Assembly (NCBI GenBank): GCA_902168245.1
Contig: CABHPA010000088.1
Coordinates: 1 to 56,660, forward strand
DNA length: 56,660 nt
Origin: Candidatus Melainabacteria bacterium
Lineage (GTDB): Bacteria > Cyanobacteriota > Vampirovibrionia > Vampirovibrionales > Vampirovibrionaceae
Direction: 5' to 3'
Shown: piece after piece, positions 34,826-43,384 of the stretch
Layout: each line of letters opens with the position of its first letter
Numbering within the stretch: position 1 is the first letter of the stretch
Position numbers and translations under genes: made by a program
Notes under the pieces: model-generated
The model's database searches: none
What the model was told of the DNA's origin: nothing
The model's input: the letters and a program-made list of their open reading frames with translations, nothing else

Positions 34826-35293
34826 ATGACTGAAATGATAGAAGAGATAGTAAGCTCTCGAAATTATGCCGGATTCTGGTGGCGAGCTTTGGCGATGGTG
34901 GTTGATAAGCTGATTTTGCTAGTGCCTAGCCTTATTTTGGGCTTTGGTACCGGGATTTTAGTTGCTTTGTTCATGCATGGCGAAGATCTGAGCCAAATCA
35001 AGCTCGTTGCAAAGTTCGTTGCCGGATTGTTGGGAGTGGCCCTTGAGTGGCTATATTTTGCGATCATGGAGGCTTCTACATTGCAAGCCAGCTTGGGGAA
35101 AAAAGTGTGTGGTTTGCGCGTAACGGATATGGACGGCAACCGTCTTTCCTTTGCCAGGGCCAGTGGGCGTTTCTTTGGCAAGTATGTTTCCGCGCTAACT
35201 TGTCTTGCAGGCTTTATTATGGCGGGTACAACCCAAAGAAAACAGGCTCTGCACGATATTATGGCAAGTACTCTGGTTCTGAAGCTACTATGA
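34826..35293 (+). CDS. RDD-family membrane protein
   Basis: Integral membrane protein of 155 residues. RDD-type features are GFWWRALAMVVDKLILLVPS near the N-terminus (the Arg and Asp of the motif), a second hydrophobic pair around FVAGLLGVALEWLYFAIMEA, LGKKVCGLRVTDMDG (the third motif) and a last helix LTCLAGFIMAG. The function of RDD proteins is mostly unknown; some carry Na+ or act in stress tolerance. I chose the ATG at 34826, with AGGAAAGGG upstream; the frame is open from 34763. It overlaps lipB by six bases at their convergent 3' ends. Confidence 0.85.
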   Translation: MTEMIEEIVSSRNYAGFWWRALAMVVDKLILLVPSLILGFGTGILVALFMHGEDLSQIKLVAKFVAGLLGVALEWLYFAIMEASTLQASLGKKVCGLRVTDMDGNRLSFARASGRFFGKYVSALTCLAGFIMAGTTQRKQALHDIMASTLVLKLL

Positions 35294-35950
35294 AGGACGC
35301 TCTGCAGGCGAAAGGTTCTGAAATGCCGCCGTAGAATGTTTTATAAGACTGATTTTGATCCTGTCCATGTCGACGGGTTGATTCAATAATGCCTGCATGG
35401 ATGTCATCACCTGGCTTTCCAGGCCGCAGGGATTGATTTGGCGGAAATGGGCCAGATTGGTGTTCACATTCAGCGCAATGCCGTGATACGTCACCCATTT
35501 TTTAACGGCCACTCCAATCGAAGCGATTTTAAGCAGTTGGCCGCTTTGTGGCGATTTTACCCATGCACCCGTCCAGCCGGGGTTGCGGGCGCCTTCCAGC
35601 CCAAAATCCGCCAGGGTTCGCAGAATCACTTCTTCCAGGTTGCGAAGGTATCGGTGTAAATTCCGTTGGCCTTCCGGCAGCAGGAAAATGGGGTAGGCAA
35701 TCAGTTGCCCCGGCCCGTGATAAGTCACATCCCCGCCGCGCTCAATTTCCAGCACCGGAATGGTGGGGTTCAGCAGGTTTTCCGCATGGCTGCCCCGGCC
35801 TAGCGTAATCACGGGCGGATGCTCGCCCAGCATCAGGGTGTCCGGAATTTCCCCGGCCAGCCGCTGTTGCACCCGGTCTTTTTGCATTTGCCAAACAGTC
35901 TCATAATCCATCAGGCCAAAATCTTCGGTTTGAAAAGCAGAAAGAGCCAT
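35288..35950 (-). CDS. lipB: Octanoyltransferase
   Basis: Transfers octanoate from octanoyl-ACP to lipoyl domains, the first step of lipoate synthesis. It has 220 residues. Family elements are MLGEHPPVITLGRGSHAENL, the signature RGGDVTYHGPGQLIAYPI, IASIGVAVKKWVTYHGIALN with the catalytic Lys, and INPCGLE with the catalytic Cys. It works with LipA (45527-46465), and the lipoylated E2 is also in this window. It is convergent with the RDD gene and divergent from the acetyltransferase gene, with about 130 bp between their starts. Confidence 0.95.
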   Translation of the reverse strand: MALSAFQTEDFGLMDYETVWQMQKDRVQQRLAGEIPDTLMLGEHPPVITLGRGSHAENLLNPTIPVLEIERGGDVTYHGPGQLIAYPIFLLPEGQRNLHRYLRNLEEVILRTLADFGLEGARNPGWTGAWVKSPQSGQLLKIASIGVAVKKWVTYHGIALNVNTNLAHFRQINPCGLESQVMTSMQALLNQPVDMDRIKISLIKHSTAAFQNLSPAERPS

Positions 35951-36079
35951 TGAAAACCTCGTATAGAGCAGTGGTTAAATGCGCCACCTGAGCAATTGAA
36001 AAGCTCTGCCGCTTATAGTTCAGTGTCATCCTGACATAGAGCAACAGTAGTTAAAGACAAAGAGTAGGATAGCACGCTA

Positions 36080-36763
36080 ATGGGCATGACTTTTGCGCGA
36101 CTTCTGTATCTTATACGGACGGATCATTATCGATACCACGGCGGCTTCAAGCCGTTGCGCCTTCTCAGGGATCTTTTTTTCAACCGGGGGTTTAAAATCA
36201 CCTTTGCTTACCGGATTGCCCATTTTCTGTTCCAGAATCGGTGGCGGATGGCGCTTCGACTATTCAACTTGTATTATTACCCTTTGCAATCGCGTTACTG
36301 CTGTGAAATTCCTTATGAAACCCGGATTGGGCCGGGTTTTTACTTTGGACATGTGTTTGGAACCATTATCAGTGTGTATAGCGTGTTGGGCAAAAACGTG
36401 AACATGAGCCACTGCGTGACCCTGGGTAAAATAGCCACAGGCAAACGCAGCGGCGCGCCCATGATTGGCGATAGCGTGTATATTGCCCCCGGCGCCAAGG
36501 TGATTGGCGGCATCCGTTTGGGAAAAGGGACGGCGGTGGGGGCCAATGCGGTGGTGACTCGCGACACCCCGGACAATGCGGTGGTGGTGGGCATTCCCGC
36601 CGAGGTGATTTCCCTGGCCGGTTCCGCCGATTACTGCACCCGTACCGTGGAAGATGAACCGCCAAACGTCAGGGTGACGGACTTGCCGGTTGCATCCTGC
36701 GAGGAGAATGGCGAAAATGGCCAGGAAAACTCCCTGCCTGAAAAAGAAAAGGCGCTGGTATAA
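36080..36763 (+). CDS. Serine acetyltransferase-like hexapeptide-repeat protein
   Basis: Acetyltransferase of 227 residues with a left-handed beta-helix. The N-terminal part (RIAHFLFQNRWRMALRLFNL) is helical and CysE-like. The catalytic-like His is in NVNMSHCVTLGK. Hexapeptide repeats are visible in MIGDSVYIAPGAKVIGGIRL, GKGTAVGANAVV and NAVVVGIPAEVI. It is short for CysE and lacks the usual N-terminal domain, so it may acetylate serine, or a sugar or lipopolysaccharide component. Two in-frame ATGs (36080, 36086) are equally good starts. A terminator overlaps its stop codon. Confidence 0.78.
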   Translation: MGMTFARLLYLIRTDHYRYHGGFKPLRLLRDLFFNRGFKITFAYRIAHFLFQNRWRMALRLFNLYYYPLQSRYCCEIPYETRIGPGFYFGHVFGTIISVYSVLGKNVNMSHCVTLGKIATGKRSGAPMIGDSVYIAPGAKVIGGIRLGKGTAVGANAVVTRDTPDNAVVVGIPAEVISLAGSADYCTRTVEDEPPNVRVTDLPVASCEENGENGQENSLPEKEKALV

Positions 36764-36773
36764 AGCGCCTTTT
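36747..36773. terminator. Bidirectional terminator between convergent genes
   Basis: AAAAGGCGCT (36747-36756) pairs with AGCGCCTTTT (36764-36773). It has A/T runs on both sides, so it can serve the acetyltransferase gene (plus; it overlaps the stop) and the peroxidase gene (minus; 31 bp after its stop at 36804). Confidence 0.8.
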
Positions 36774-36803
36774 CTGAAACTGGTATGTATGGTTGGGTCG
36801 GTC

Positions 36804-38177
36804 TTATTGGACGGGTGTGCCTTCGTACTCGCCGGTCAGGGTTTTCAGGAAAGCGCTCAGATCCGCCACTTCCGAGTCACTGAAGTTCTTGCCAACCTGG
36901 TATTTGCCCATCACCCGCACGGCATCCTCCAGCGTTTTGGCGGAACCGTCATGGAAATACGGCGCGGTCTGGGCAATATTGCGTAGGGTAGGCACTTTGA
37001 ATTTAAATTTGTCGCTTTCTTTATGAGTGAAGTTGTATAGGCCGTAATCCGCCTGGGTGAGCGGGGTGTGGCGATCCGCAAAGTAGTCGGCCTTTCTGCC
37101 CATTTTCTCAAAGGACAGGCCGCCCAGGTTTTTTCCGGCGTGGCAGGAAATGCAGTTGGCCTTGAAAAGCTGGTACCCGTGCGTTTCCGCGCTGGAGAGC
37201 GCCGTTTTGTCTCCCCGCAGATATTTGTCTAGCTTGCTGTTGGGCGTAACCAGCGAACGTTCGAAAGTGGCAATGGCGCTCATAATGTTCTTGCTGGTAA
37301 TTCCAGCCGGATACAGACGCTTGAATTCGACCACCAGTTGCGGATCCTGGTTCAGTTTGCCAAGCACCTGCTTCCAGTTGGAACCCATCTCCAGCGGGTT
37401 GTTGACCGGGCCACCGGCCTGTTCTTCCAGCGTGGCGGCCCGCCCGTCCCAGAACTGCTTGACGCTGTAGGCGGAGTTAAACACCGTGGGGGAATTGATT
37501 GGCCCGATTTGCCCCCGAATGCCTGTGGCGCTCACAGAGCCGTCCGCGCCGCCCTTGTGCAGATCGTGGCAACTGGCGCAAGACAGCGTGTTGTCGGCGG
37601 ACAGGCGTGTATCGTGGAACAGCTTGCGGCCCAGGCTCACCTGGTTGGCATTCAGCGCCACGGTTAACGGCAGCGGCTCAACCGGGTCTCCGGCAAAATC
37701 GCCATGAATTCCGGCCACACTGCGCCTTTGGCTGCGTAACTGGTAAATCCAGCCTCTTAAGTCTTTGGTGTCCGCCTCGCTCAGGTTGGCGTTCCAGTGC
37801 AAGGCCACGTAGCGAAGCGGGGGCATGCTGTGGTCGTTTAAAACGCCTTCCAGCCGAGCAAGGTCAAGTTCGGTAAAGCCCGCGCCGTTGTGGGCGAATT
37901 TACCGTTCAGGTTGAATTCTTCCGTGCCTTCCTCAATGTCTTTGGCAATCAGCTCGTGGGCAATGGGAAAGTTCATGTAAAACGGCAGCCGGGTTTGGGA
38001 AGAATGGCAATCGATACACTTGCCCTGCAAGATGGCAGCCGCCTTTTTGGTTTTGGGATCGTGGATTTGGGCCAGGAGTTTTTCGGTTTCGTCGCTGGGC
38101 TTATGCAGCAGGTTGGATAGCGGAAAGCTCAATGCGGCAAGCGCAATTAAGGCGACAATAACAGGCGCTTTTTTCAT
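36804..38177 (-). CDS. Triheme cytochrome c peroxidase-like protein
   Basis: Periplasmic c-type cytochrome of 457 residues with an N-terminal hydrophobic helix (VIVALIALAALSFPLSNLL). The first third has a haem-binding domain with CIDCH (54-58). The following two-haem cytochrome c peroxidase part has CASCH (200-204) and CISCH (342-346), with GRKLFHDTRLSADNTLSCAS and TPLTQADYGLYN as family landmarks, and MxPP-type Met residues that may be haem ligands. It probably reduces H2O2 to water using electrons from small cytochromes. The additional N-terminal haem is less common. It overlaps the four-helix membrane gene (ATGA, 38174-38177). Confidence 0.87.
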   Translation of the reverse strand: MKKAPVIVALIALAALSFPLSNLLHKPSDETEKLLAQIHDPKTKKAAAILQGKCIDCHSSQTRLPFYMNFPIAHELIAKDIEEGTEEFNLNGKFAHNGAGFTELDLARLEGVLNDHSMPPLRYVALHWNANLSEADTKDLRGWIYQLRSQRRSVAGIHGDFAGDPVEPLPLTVALNANQVSLGRKLFHDTRLSADNTLSCASCHDLHKGGADGSVSATGIRGQIGPINSPTVFNSAYSVKQFWDGRAATLEEQAGGPVNNPLEMGSNWKQVLGKLNQDPQLVVEFKRLYPAGITSKNIMSAIATFERSLVTPNSKLDKYLRGDKTALSSAETHGYQLFKANCISCHAGKNLGGLSFEKMGRKADYFADRHTPLTQADYGLYNFTHKESDKFKFKVPTLRNIAQTAPYFHDGSAKTLEDAVRVMGKYQVGKNFSDSEVADLSAFLKTLTGEYEGTPVQ

Positions 38178-38635
38178 GCGGACTCTCTCTCTTCAATTGG
38201 GCTGGCATGTGGTTGGGATGCTTGTTTAAACCATTCGTTTGAATCTTTTTGGTACAAAGAAAAAAGAGCTCGTAATGATAGGGTAGTGCTTAGCAAATAA
38301 ATAAAAGATGATGTAGAAATGCCTAGCAACGGGCTTACAACAAAAGAAAGAGCCGCAAGTATGGTATAGGTCAGCCTGGCCCATCCTTTTGCCTGTTTCA
38401 TGTTGTTTGTGAGCCAATACGTCACAATAAAAGGCAAAACAATTAGCACAATAGCTGCCAGCATTGTGGCATAGGGCAATATCCAGATTGGGTGGGGATG
38501 TGTAAACAGCCTGATAAGCCCCCATAAGGCTACACAGCCATGGCAAAATACCAAGGCTTGTAAACATTCGATTGCAACCCGGATTGATGTGGGTTCGCCT
38601 TTTTTGGGGGTGCGGCTAATAGAAATTTTCAGCAT
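38174..38635 (-). CDS. Hypothetical four-helix membrane protein
   Basis: Unrecognised protein of 153 residues with four hydrophobic stretches: ALVFCHGCVALWGLIRLF, YATMLAAIVLIVLPFIVTYW, LTYTILAALSFVVSPLL and SFIYLLSTTLSLRALFSLY. There are Cys and His residues in FCHGC. The stop codon region overlaps the start of the peroxidase gene by ATGA, so the two are translationally coupled. It may help place or reduce the periplasmic cytochrome, but no known family supports this. Confidence 0.65.
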   Translation of the reverse strand: MLKISISRTPKKGEPTSIRVAIECLQALVFCHGCVALWGLIRLFTHPHPIWILPYATMLAAIVLIVLPFIVTYWLTNNMKQAKGWARLTYTILAALSFVVSPLLGISTSSFIYLLSTTLSLRALFSLYQKDSNEWFKQASQPHASPIEERESA

Positions 38636-38905
38636 GGAGCGCCCGGTTCATTCTAAACAGTTGAGCCAATAGAAACTGCTATTTTATACCAGAAGCCAGG
38701 ACATTCACATGGCCGGTGGCCGACTATCAAAAGATCCTGGCTGTTCGTAACGCTTTTGTGTCCCGACTGGTTGGTTTCTGGTGATATTTATAATTTTTTT
38801 ATATTCTAAAGGGGCAACTTTTTATATGTATGAACTTTATATCAGAAGTCTTCACCTTTTATAAAAAAATAATATTTAAAAAACAATTAGGAATGGATTG
38901 TAATT
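38636..38905. other. AT-rich intergenic region
   Basis: Between the four-helix membrane gene (minus) and the 38906 gene (plus). From 38770 on it is distinctly AT-rich (for example TTTTATAAAAAAATAATATT). Promoter elements are likely but I could not single one out. No RNA gene is visible. Confidence 0.5.
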
Positions 38906-39691
38906 ATGTTTTTCACTAATTTTTTGGGTTTGTTACGCAACCCAACCCGTGCAACCGCAAATGTGGTCAGAACAAACGCCAGCCATCTTCGTCTCCCTTC
39001 CGGCGGCTCAGGACACCTTTCAATCAGTCCCCCGCCGAGTTACGGTAACCTTACGGTGCGTAGCCTGAGCGCCGATACCGTTACGCTACGCCCACGTTCA
39101 CGTGAGCTGACAGTACGTAGCCATGCGAGTACTGGTACGATTCGGCCAAGCTCAAATTCCGCACCAACGTCGGCTGTGCCTACATATCGTTCATTGCCAG
39201 ACTACTCTTCTCAACTCCGGCCTGAAAATGGACATCGGGTTCTGCAGCATGGAGAGGAAGGCTTATCCGTAGAGTCTGCCAGAAGGCGCTACGCAGAAGC
39301 GGAAGAAGAGCTTGTTCATGGCGCTGAACGGGAAGATAACCACAATGGTTTCCATATACCTGCTTATGTCCTGCAAGACACACAAGGCAGAACCCGTCAG
39401 TTGCAGCAACCACGGGCTACCAGGCATCGTCCCCTGAGGGATATTAACTTTAATCCTCCAGCCCCAACGGAGCAAACCACAACCGCTACGGTAGCAGAGC
39501 AAAGTTTGGCGCCTGCCCCGACCAGGGCGCTTCGTCGTCGCGATAATTTCAGGTTCAATCAGGTGCAAGTGCCTAACAGAACTATAGAAGAAGCTGGTCT
39601 GGGAGATGTGTCCGGCCTTCAGGTCGTTCGTCGTCGCCCCACTGGGCGTCGTCAAGGGCCAGATCTGTCCGGCATGTTCAACAATCCGTAA
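38906..39691 (+). CDS. Hypothetical low-complexity protein, possible secreted effector
   Basis: Unrecognised protein of 261 residues. It is rich in Ser, Thr, Arg, Pro and Asn with no hydrophobic segment beyond the first ten residues (MFFTNFLGLL). Repetitive stretches such as LTVRSLSADTVTLRPRSREL recur (LTVRS twice, with TVTL and TIRPSS nearby). The second half is mixed-charge (RRYAEAEEELVHGAEREDN) and looks partly helical, then highly basic near the end (RRRPTGRRQG). The upstream region is AT-rich and the coding composition differs from neighbours, which hints at recent acquisition or special expression. An AGGA motif lies 13 bases before the ATG. Confidence 0.55.
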   Translation: MFFTNFLGLLRNPTRATANVVRTNASHLRLPSGGSGHLSISPPPSYGNLTVRSLSADTVTLRPRSRELTVRSHASTGTIRPSSNSAPTSAVPTYRSLPDYSSQLRPENGHRVLQHGEEGLSVESARRRYAEAEEELVHGAEREDNHNGFHIPAYVLQDTQGRTRQLQQPRATRHRPLRDINFNPPAPTEQTTTATVAEQSLAPAPTRALRRRDNFRFNQVQVPNRTIEEAGLGDVSGLQVVRRRPTGRRQGPDLSGMFNNP

Positions 39692-39739
39692 TACGGATTG
39701 TCCGGTCGGCGGTAGCCCCCAGGTTGTAATTGAAACTCT

Positions 39740-39770
39740 GAAAAAGCGGTCAGCGACTGGCCGCTTTTTC
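39740..39770. terminator. Strong terminator at the end of the E3 gene
   Basis: GAAAAAGCGGTCAG (39740-39753) pairs with CTGGCCGCTTTTTC (39757-39770) over 14 bp with a three-base loop. It overlaps the stop of the E3 gene (39750) and also follows the plus-strand gene ending at 39691, so it may stop both. Confidence 0.75.
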
Positions 39771-41186
39771 GCGTTCTTTCTGGAAAATATGCACGGCCAT
39801 GCCATGCACGGCTTCGGCAGCTTCCATCATGGTTTCCGGCAATGTGGGGTGGGTATGCACGGTCAGGGCAATGTCCTCGGCGGTGGCGCCCATTTCAATG
39901 CCTAGGGCCGCTTCGGCAATCAGCTCGGAGACTTCCGGGCCAATCATATGCACACCCAGCAGCAAATCGGTCTTGGCGTCGGTAATCATTTTCACCATGC
40001 CGTCCGGCTCGTTCATACTGAGCGCCCGACCTGAGGCGGCAAACGGGAACTTGCCGATTTTAACCTCGTAGCCCTGCTCGCGGGCTTGGTCTTCGCTCAG
40101 GCCCACGGTGGCGATTTCCGGATCGCAGAAAATGGCGGCAGGCATGGCCCGGTAATCCAGAATGTCCTTGCCGCCCGCAATTACGGCGGCGGCCACCAGC
40201 CCTTCCTTGGAAGCCTTGTGGGCCAGCAACGGCGGCGCGGTCACATCGCCAATGGCAAAAATATGCGGAACAGAAGTGCGCAACTGGTTATCCACCGGAA
40301 TAAAGCCTTTTTCGTTGGTTTTCACCCCGGCCTTTTCCAGCCCCAGGTTTTTAGAGTTGGGCTTGCGGCCCACGCATACCAGCAGTTTGTCTACTTCCTG
40401 CGTGACCGGGCCTTTTTGGGTTTCAAATTCCAGTAGCACTTTTTTGCCTTGCACGGTCGCCTTTTTGGCCTGGGCCTGGGTATGCACTTCAATGCCCCGC
40501 TTTTTCAGGGAGCGGCGCAGGAGCTGCACAATCTCTTTATCGGTGCCGGGCAGGATCTCAGGGGCCAGCTCGATGATGCTGACCTTGGTTCCCAGTTTGG
40601 CGTACAGGGTACCCATTTCCAGCCCGATTACCCCGCCTCCGATGACCGCCATGGTTTCCGGAATTTCCTGCCAGGACAAGCCTTCGCGGGATTCGATAAT
40701 GTTGTCGCCGTTAAAGGCGAAACCGGGAATCTCTATGGGGGAAGATCCCGTGGCAATCAGGAAATAATTCGCTTCCAGGGTTTGGGTTTGGCCGTTGTTG
40801 CCTTTTACTTCCAGGGTTTTAGGCCCCGTAAAACTGGCTGTGCCATATACGGTTTCAATGCCATGCGCCTTGAACAACTGGCCGATGCCGCCGGTCAGCT
40901 TTTTAACCACGTCCTCTTTCCATTGCTGAAGCTTGGGCATGTCAATGCGCAAACCGTCCACCATAATGCCCACCTGGCTGGCATGCTGAATTTTTTCGTA
41001 CAGGCTGCCCGCGTAAATCAACGCCTTGGAAGGGATGCAGCCCCAGTTCAGGCATACGCCGCCCAGCACTTCTTTTTCCACCACCGTCACTTTTTTGCCC
41101 AGTTGCGCCAGCCGAATGGCCGCCACGTATCCCCCCGGCCCCGCGCCAATTACCACCACCTCAGTCTTTTTGGCAGCCATACTCAT
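39750..41186 (-). CDS. lpdA: Dihydrolipoamide dehydrogenase (E3)
   Basis: FAD/NAD-linked disulfide oxidoreductase of 478 residues. It reoxidises dihydrolipoyl groups of the 2-oxo acid dehydrogenase complex. Landmarks are the FAD site EVVVIGAGPGGYVAAIRLAQ, the redox disulfide GGVCLNWGCIPSKALI (Cys45, Cys50), AVIGGGVIGLEMGTLYAKLG for NAD, and the C-terminal VHTHPTLPETMMEAAEAVH with the active His-Glu pair. It is the last gene of the cluster, separated from E2 by one hypothetical gene. The ATG at 41186 fits the family. Confidence 0.97.
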   Translation of the reverse strand: MSMAAKKTEVVVIGAGPGGYVAAIRLAQLGKKVTVVEKEVLGGVCLNWGCIPSKALIYAGSLYEKIQHASQVGIMVDGLRIDMPKLQQWKEDVVKKLTGGIGQLFKAHGIETVYGTASFTGPKTLEVKGNNGQTQTLEANYFLIATGSSPIEIPGFAFNGDNIIESREGLSWQEIPETMAVIGGGVIGLEMGTLYAKLGTKVSIIELAPEILPGTDKEIVQLLRRSLKKRGIEVHTQAQAKKATVQGKKVLLEFETQKGPVTQEVDKLLVCVGRKPNSKNLGLEKAGVKTNEKGFIPVDNQLRTSVPHIFAIGDVTAPPLLAHKASKEGLVAAAVIAGGKDILDYRAMPAAIFCDPEIATVGLSEDQAREQGYEVKIGKFPFAASGRALSMNEPDGMVKMITDAKTDLLLGVHMIGPEVSELIAEAALGIEMGATAEDIALTVHTHPTLPETMMEAAEAVHGMAVHIFQKEREKAASR

Positions 41187-41262
41187 GAACCCCTTTCTTG
41201 CCGATATGGGCCATTATCTCAATTTACGGGCCCGCGAAGCAAGAGCCGTCAGGCTAGCGGAA

Positions 41263-41859
41263 TCACTCGGCGGCGCGCGGTTTTGCCTTGGGCGCGTGTA
41301 CAATGCCGATGAATTCGAACCGATATCCTGACTGCACCTGGGTGGGGCGGAACTTGGTCTGCCCGTTGGCGGTTCTGACGATTTCGCCCTGTACCTTGGC
41401 GCGTTTCTGCCGCTCGCTCAAGCGGGGCGTTAGCACCTTGGTCACTTCAACTTCCCTGCCCGTTTTTTTGTGAATCAGGGTTTGTCCGGCTTTTACCTCA
41501 CTGGCTTTCAGCGGCTGGTGCCTTTGCCAATTGCCCAAATGTCCGCGTTTCAGCGTAAAGTCGTTCAGTACAATATCTCTGCCCTTGCTTTGGGCCAGTA
41601 CGGTAATTTTTTTGGGGTGGGGCGTCTGGGTTTTGTGGAATACGGCGTCTTGCTTGGCTTGCGCCCTTTTTTTGAGATCCTGCACGGATTCATTCGGCTT
41701 TCGCATGGTCGGGGTGAACCGATCCACCACCTGCATTTGCAGGCCGCCTGAAACAGGGGACTGGTTTGCGAAATGGACGCGGGTTGACGCATGGGCGGAT
41801 CGGTGGGCCTGGTATGCGGCGCCATTAGAAATAGCAGGATAAAAGGGAATCCCTGGCAT
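41263..41859 (-). CDS. Hypothetical protein inside the 2-oxo acid dehydrogenase cluster
   Basis: Unrecognised protein of 198 residues from the ATG at 41859 (AGG about nine bases upstream; the frame is open to 41874). The first 45 residues are Pro/Ser/His-rich with the motif RVHFANQ, resembling the N-termini of other unknowns here. The rest is basic and beta-rich: KKITVLAQSKGRDIVLNDFT, LKASEVKAGQTLIHKKTGRE and GYRFEFIGIV. It is cotranscribed, by position, between E2 (starting at 43351) and E3 (starting at 41186). Whether it is part of the enzyme complex is unknown. Confidence 0.65.
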   Translation of the reverse strand: MPGIPFYPAISNGAAYQAHRSAHASTRVHFANQSPVSGGLQMQVVDRFTPTMRKPNESVQDLKKRAQAKQDAVFHKTQTPHPKKITVLAQSKGRDIVLNDFTLKRGHLGNWQRHQPLKASEVKAGQTLIHKKTGREVEVTKVLTPRLSERQKRAKVQGEIVRTANGQTKFRPTQVQSGYRFEFIGIVHAPKAKPRAAE

Positions 41860-42073
41860 CCCAAAAGACCTCATATTCTATAGCTGTGTACGTGCTGACG
41901 AGTGGGGTAAAACTGGTTAAACGAATTACGCCACGAGAAAGATGAGCCTGCCTTCACGGTTTCACGCGGAGCGTTTCTCCTTGTGAAATCGCAACTTTGT
42001 ACACTAAATCACAAAGGCATGATCTCTGCAAATAAAATATGAGGATTTTTAGTTTGGGTAGAGAAAACAGGCT

Positions 42074-43351
42074 TTACAGCGTGGCAATCAGGCGACTGGG
42101 ATTTTCCAGGTACTGAATCACCTCTTTTACGAATAAGGCCGCTTCCGCCCCGTCCACCGCGCGATGATCGCAGGAAATGGACAGGTACATCATGTCCCGA
42201 ATCACGATTTGTTCCTGGCCATTCATGATACGCACTACCGGGCGGCGCTCAATTTTGTGAATGCCCATAATGCCCACTTCTGGGTAATTGATAATTGGCA
42301 CACTGAACATGCCGCCAATGGAGCCGATGCTGGTGAGGGTAAAAGTGCCGCCCTTCAGTTCATCCAGCGTTAATTTGTTGCTGCGGGCCTTGTCGGCCAG
42401 CGTCCTGATCTCGGTTGCCAGAGCAAACAGGTTTTTCTGGTCGGCATACTTCACCACCGGCACAATCAAGCCCTGATCGGTCGCGACGGCGACCCCAATG
42501 TGGTAATCGTTCTTGAATACCTGTTCCTGCTTGGCTTCATCCAGTTGGGAGTTCAGCATGGGGTACTTGCGTAAGCCCGCAATTACCGCCTTGATGATAA
42601 ACGGCAGGTAACTCAACTTGATGCCTTGCTCTTCCGCCAGCGGCAGTAATTCGTCCCGCAGGGCTACCAGTTTGCTCATATCCGCTTCTTCCACGTAAGA
42701 AAAATGCGGCGCGGTGTGCTTGGATTTCACCAGGTGCTCGGCAATCTTGCGGCGCATGCCACCCAAAGGCACCCGCCTTTCGCCCAGCGATTTGAACCCG
42801 CCGGGCGCGGAAACCGCCGCAATGGCTGGTTGCATGGCGATACCACCGCCCGGTTGAGATTGTCGCACATCGCCTTGCGTAATGCGCCCTCGCGGGCCGC
42901 TGCCTGAGACCTGGCTCAGCTCAACGCCCAGTTCGCGGGCCAGCTTGCGGGTGGCCGGGGCTGCCAGCACCTTGCCAATGGCAGGCTTTTCCTGCACCGT
43001 GACATCGATGCTTTTTTCGGCGCTGTTGCCATTGCCGTTGGAGACCGTCTTCTCCGCCGGGGCAACCGCTTGGGTTGCTCCTTGGGCCTTGGCCGCCGGT
43101 TGGGCGCTGGCCCCTTTCTCGCCGAAAACGGCAATGACGCTGCCCACGTGAATAATCTCGCCCGCCTTGCCACGGGTTTCCTGAATTACGCCGCTCACCG
43201 GGGAGGGGATTTCAGCGGTGACTTTATCGGTCATAATTTCCACAATGAGCTGATCCTCGTTTACGAAATCACCCGGCTTCACCAGCCATTGCACGATTTC
43301 GCCTTCATGGATGCCTTCCCCGATATCAGGCAGCTTGAATTCGTATGCCAT
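42074..43351 (-). CDS. Dihydrolipoamide acyltransferase (E2)
   Basis: Core component of a 2-oxo acid dehydrogenase complex, 425 residues. One N-terminal lipoyl domain carries the lipoylated Lys in EIMTDKVTAEIPSPVSG. A flexible Ala/Gly/Pro-rich linker follows, then a peripheral-subunit-binding domain (APATRKLARELGVELSQ, SGSGPRGRITQGDV), and the catalytic domain (about 195-425) with GMRRKIAEHLVKSKHTAPHF and the catalytic SCDHRAVDGAEAALF. Substrate (acetyl or branched-chain acyl) cannot be settled from the sequence. It is 33 bp downstream of E1beta. Confidence 0.95.
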   Translation of the reverse strand: MAYEFKLPDIGEGIHEGEIVQWLVKPGDFVNEDQLIVEIMTDKVTAEIPSPVSGVIQETRGKAGEIIHVGSVIAVFGEKGASAQPAAKAQGATQAVAPAEKTVSNGNGNSAEKSIDVTVQEKPAIGKVLAAPATRKLARELGVELSQVSGSGPRGRITQGDVRQSQPGGGIAMQPAIAAVSAPGGFKSLGERRVPLGGMRRKIAEHLVKSKHTAPHFSYVEEADMSKLVALRDELLPLAEEQGIKLSYLPFIIKAVIAGLRKYPMLNSQLDEAKQEQVFKNDYHIGVAVATDQGLIVPVVKYADQKNLFALATEIRTLADKARSNKLTLDELKGGTFTLTSIGSIGGMFSVPIINYPEVGIMGIHKIERRPVVRIMNGQEQIVIRDMMYLSISCDHRAVDGAEAALFVKEVIQYLENPSRLIATL

Positions 43352-43384
43352 TGTGTCCAGACCTCCTCAAAAACTCGTTCCGGT

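Noticed and set aside
38636..38905. Replication origin in the AT-rich region
   Set aside because: There are no DnaA-box clusters (TTATCCACA-like) and no dnaA/dnaN nearby.
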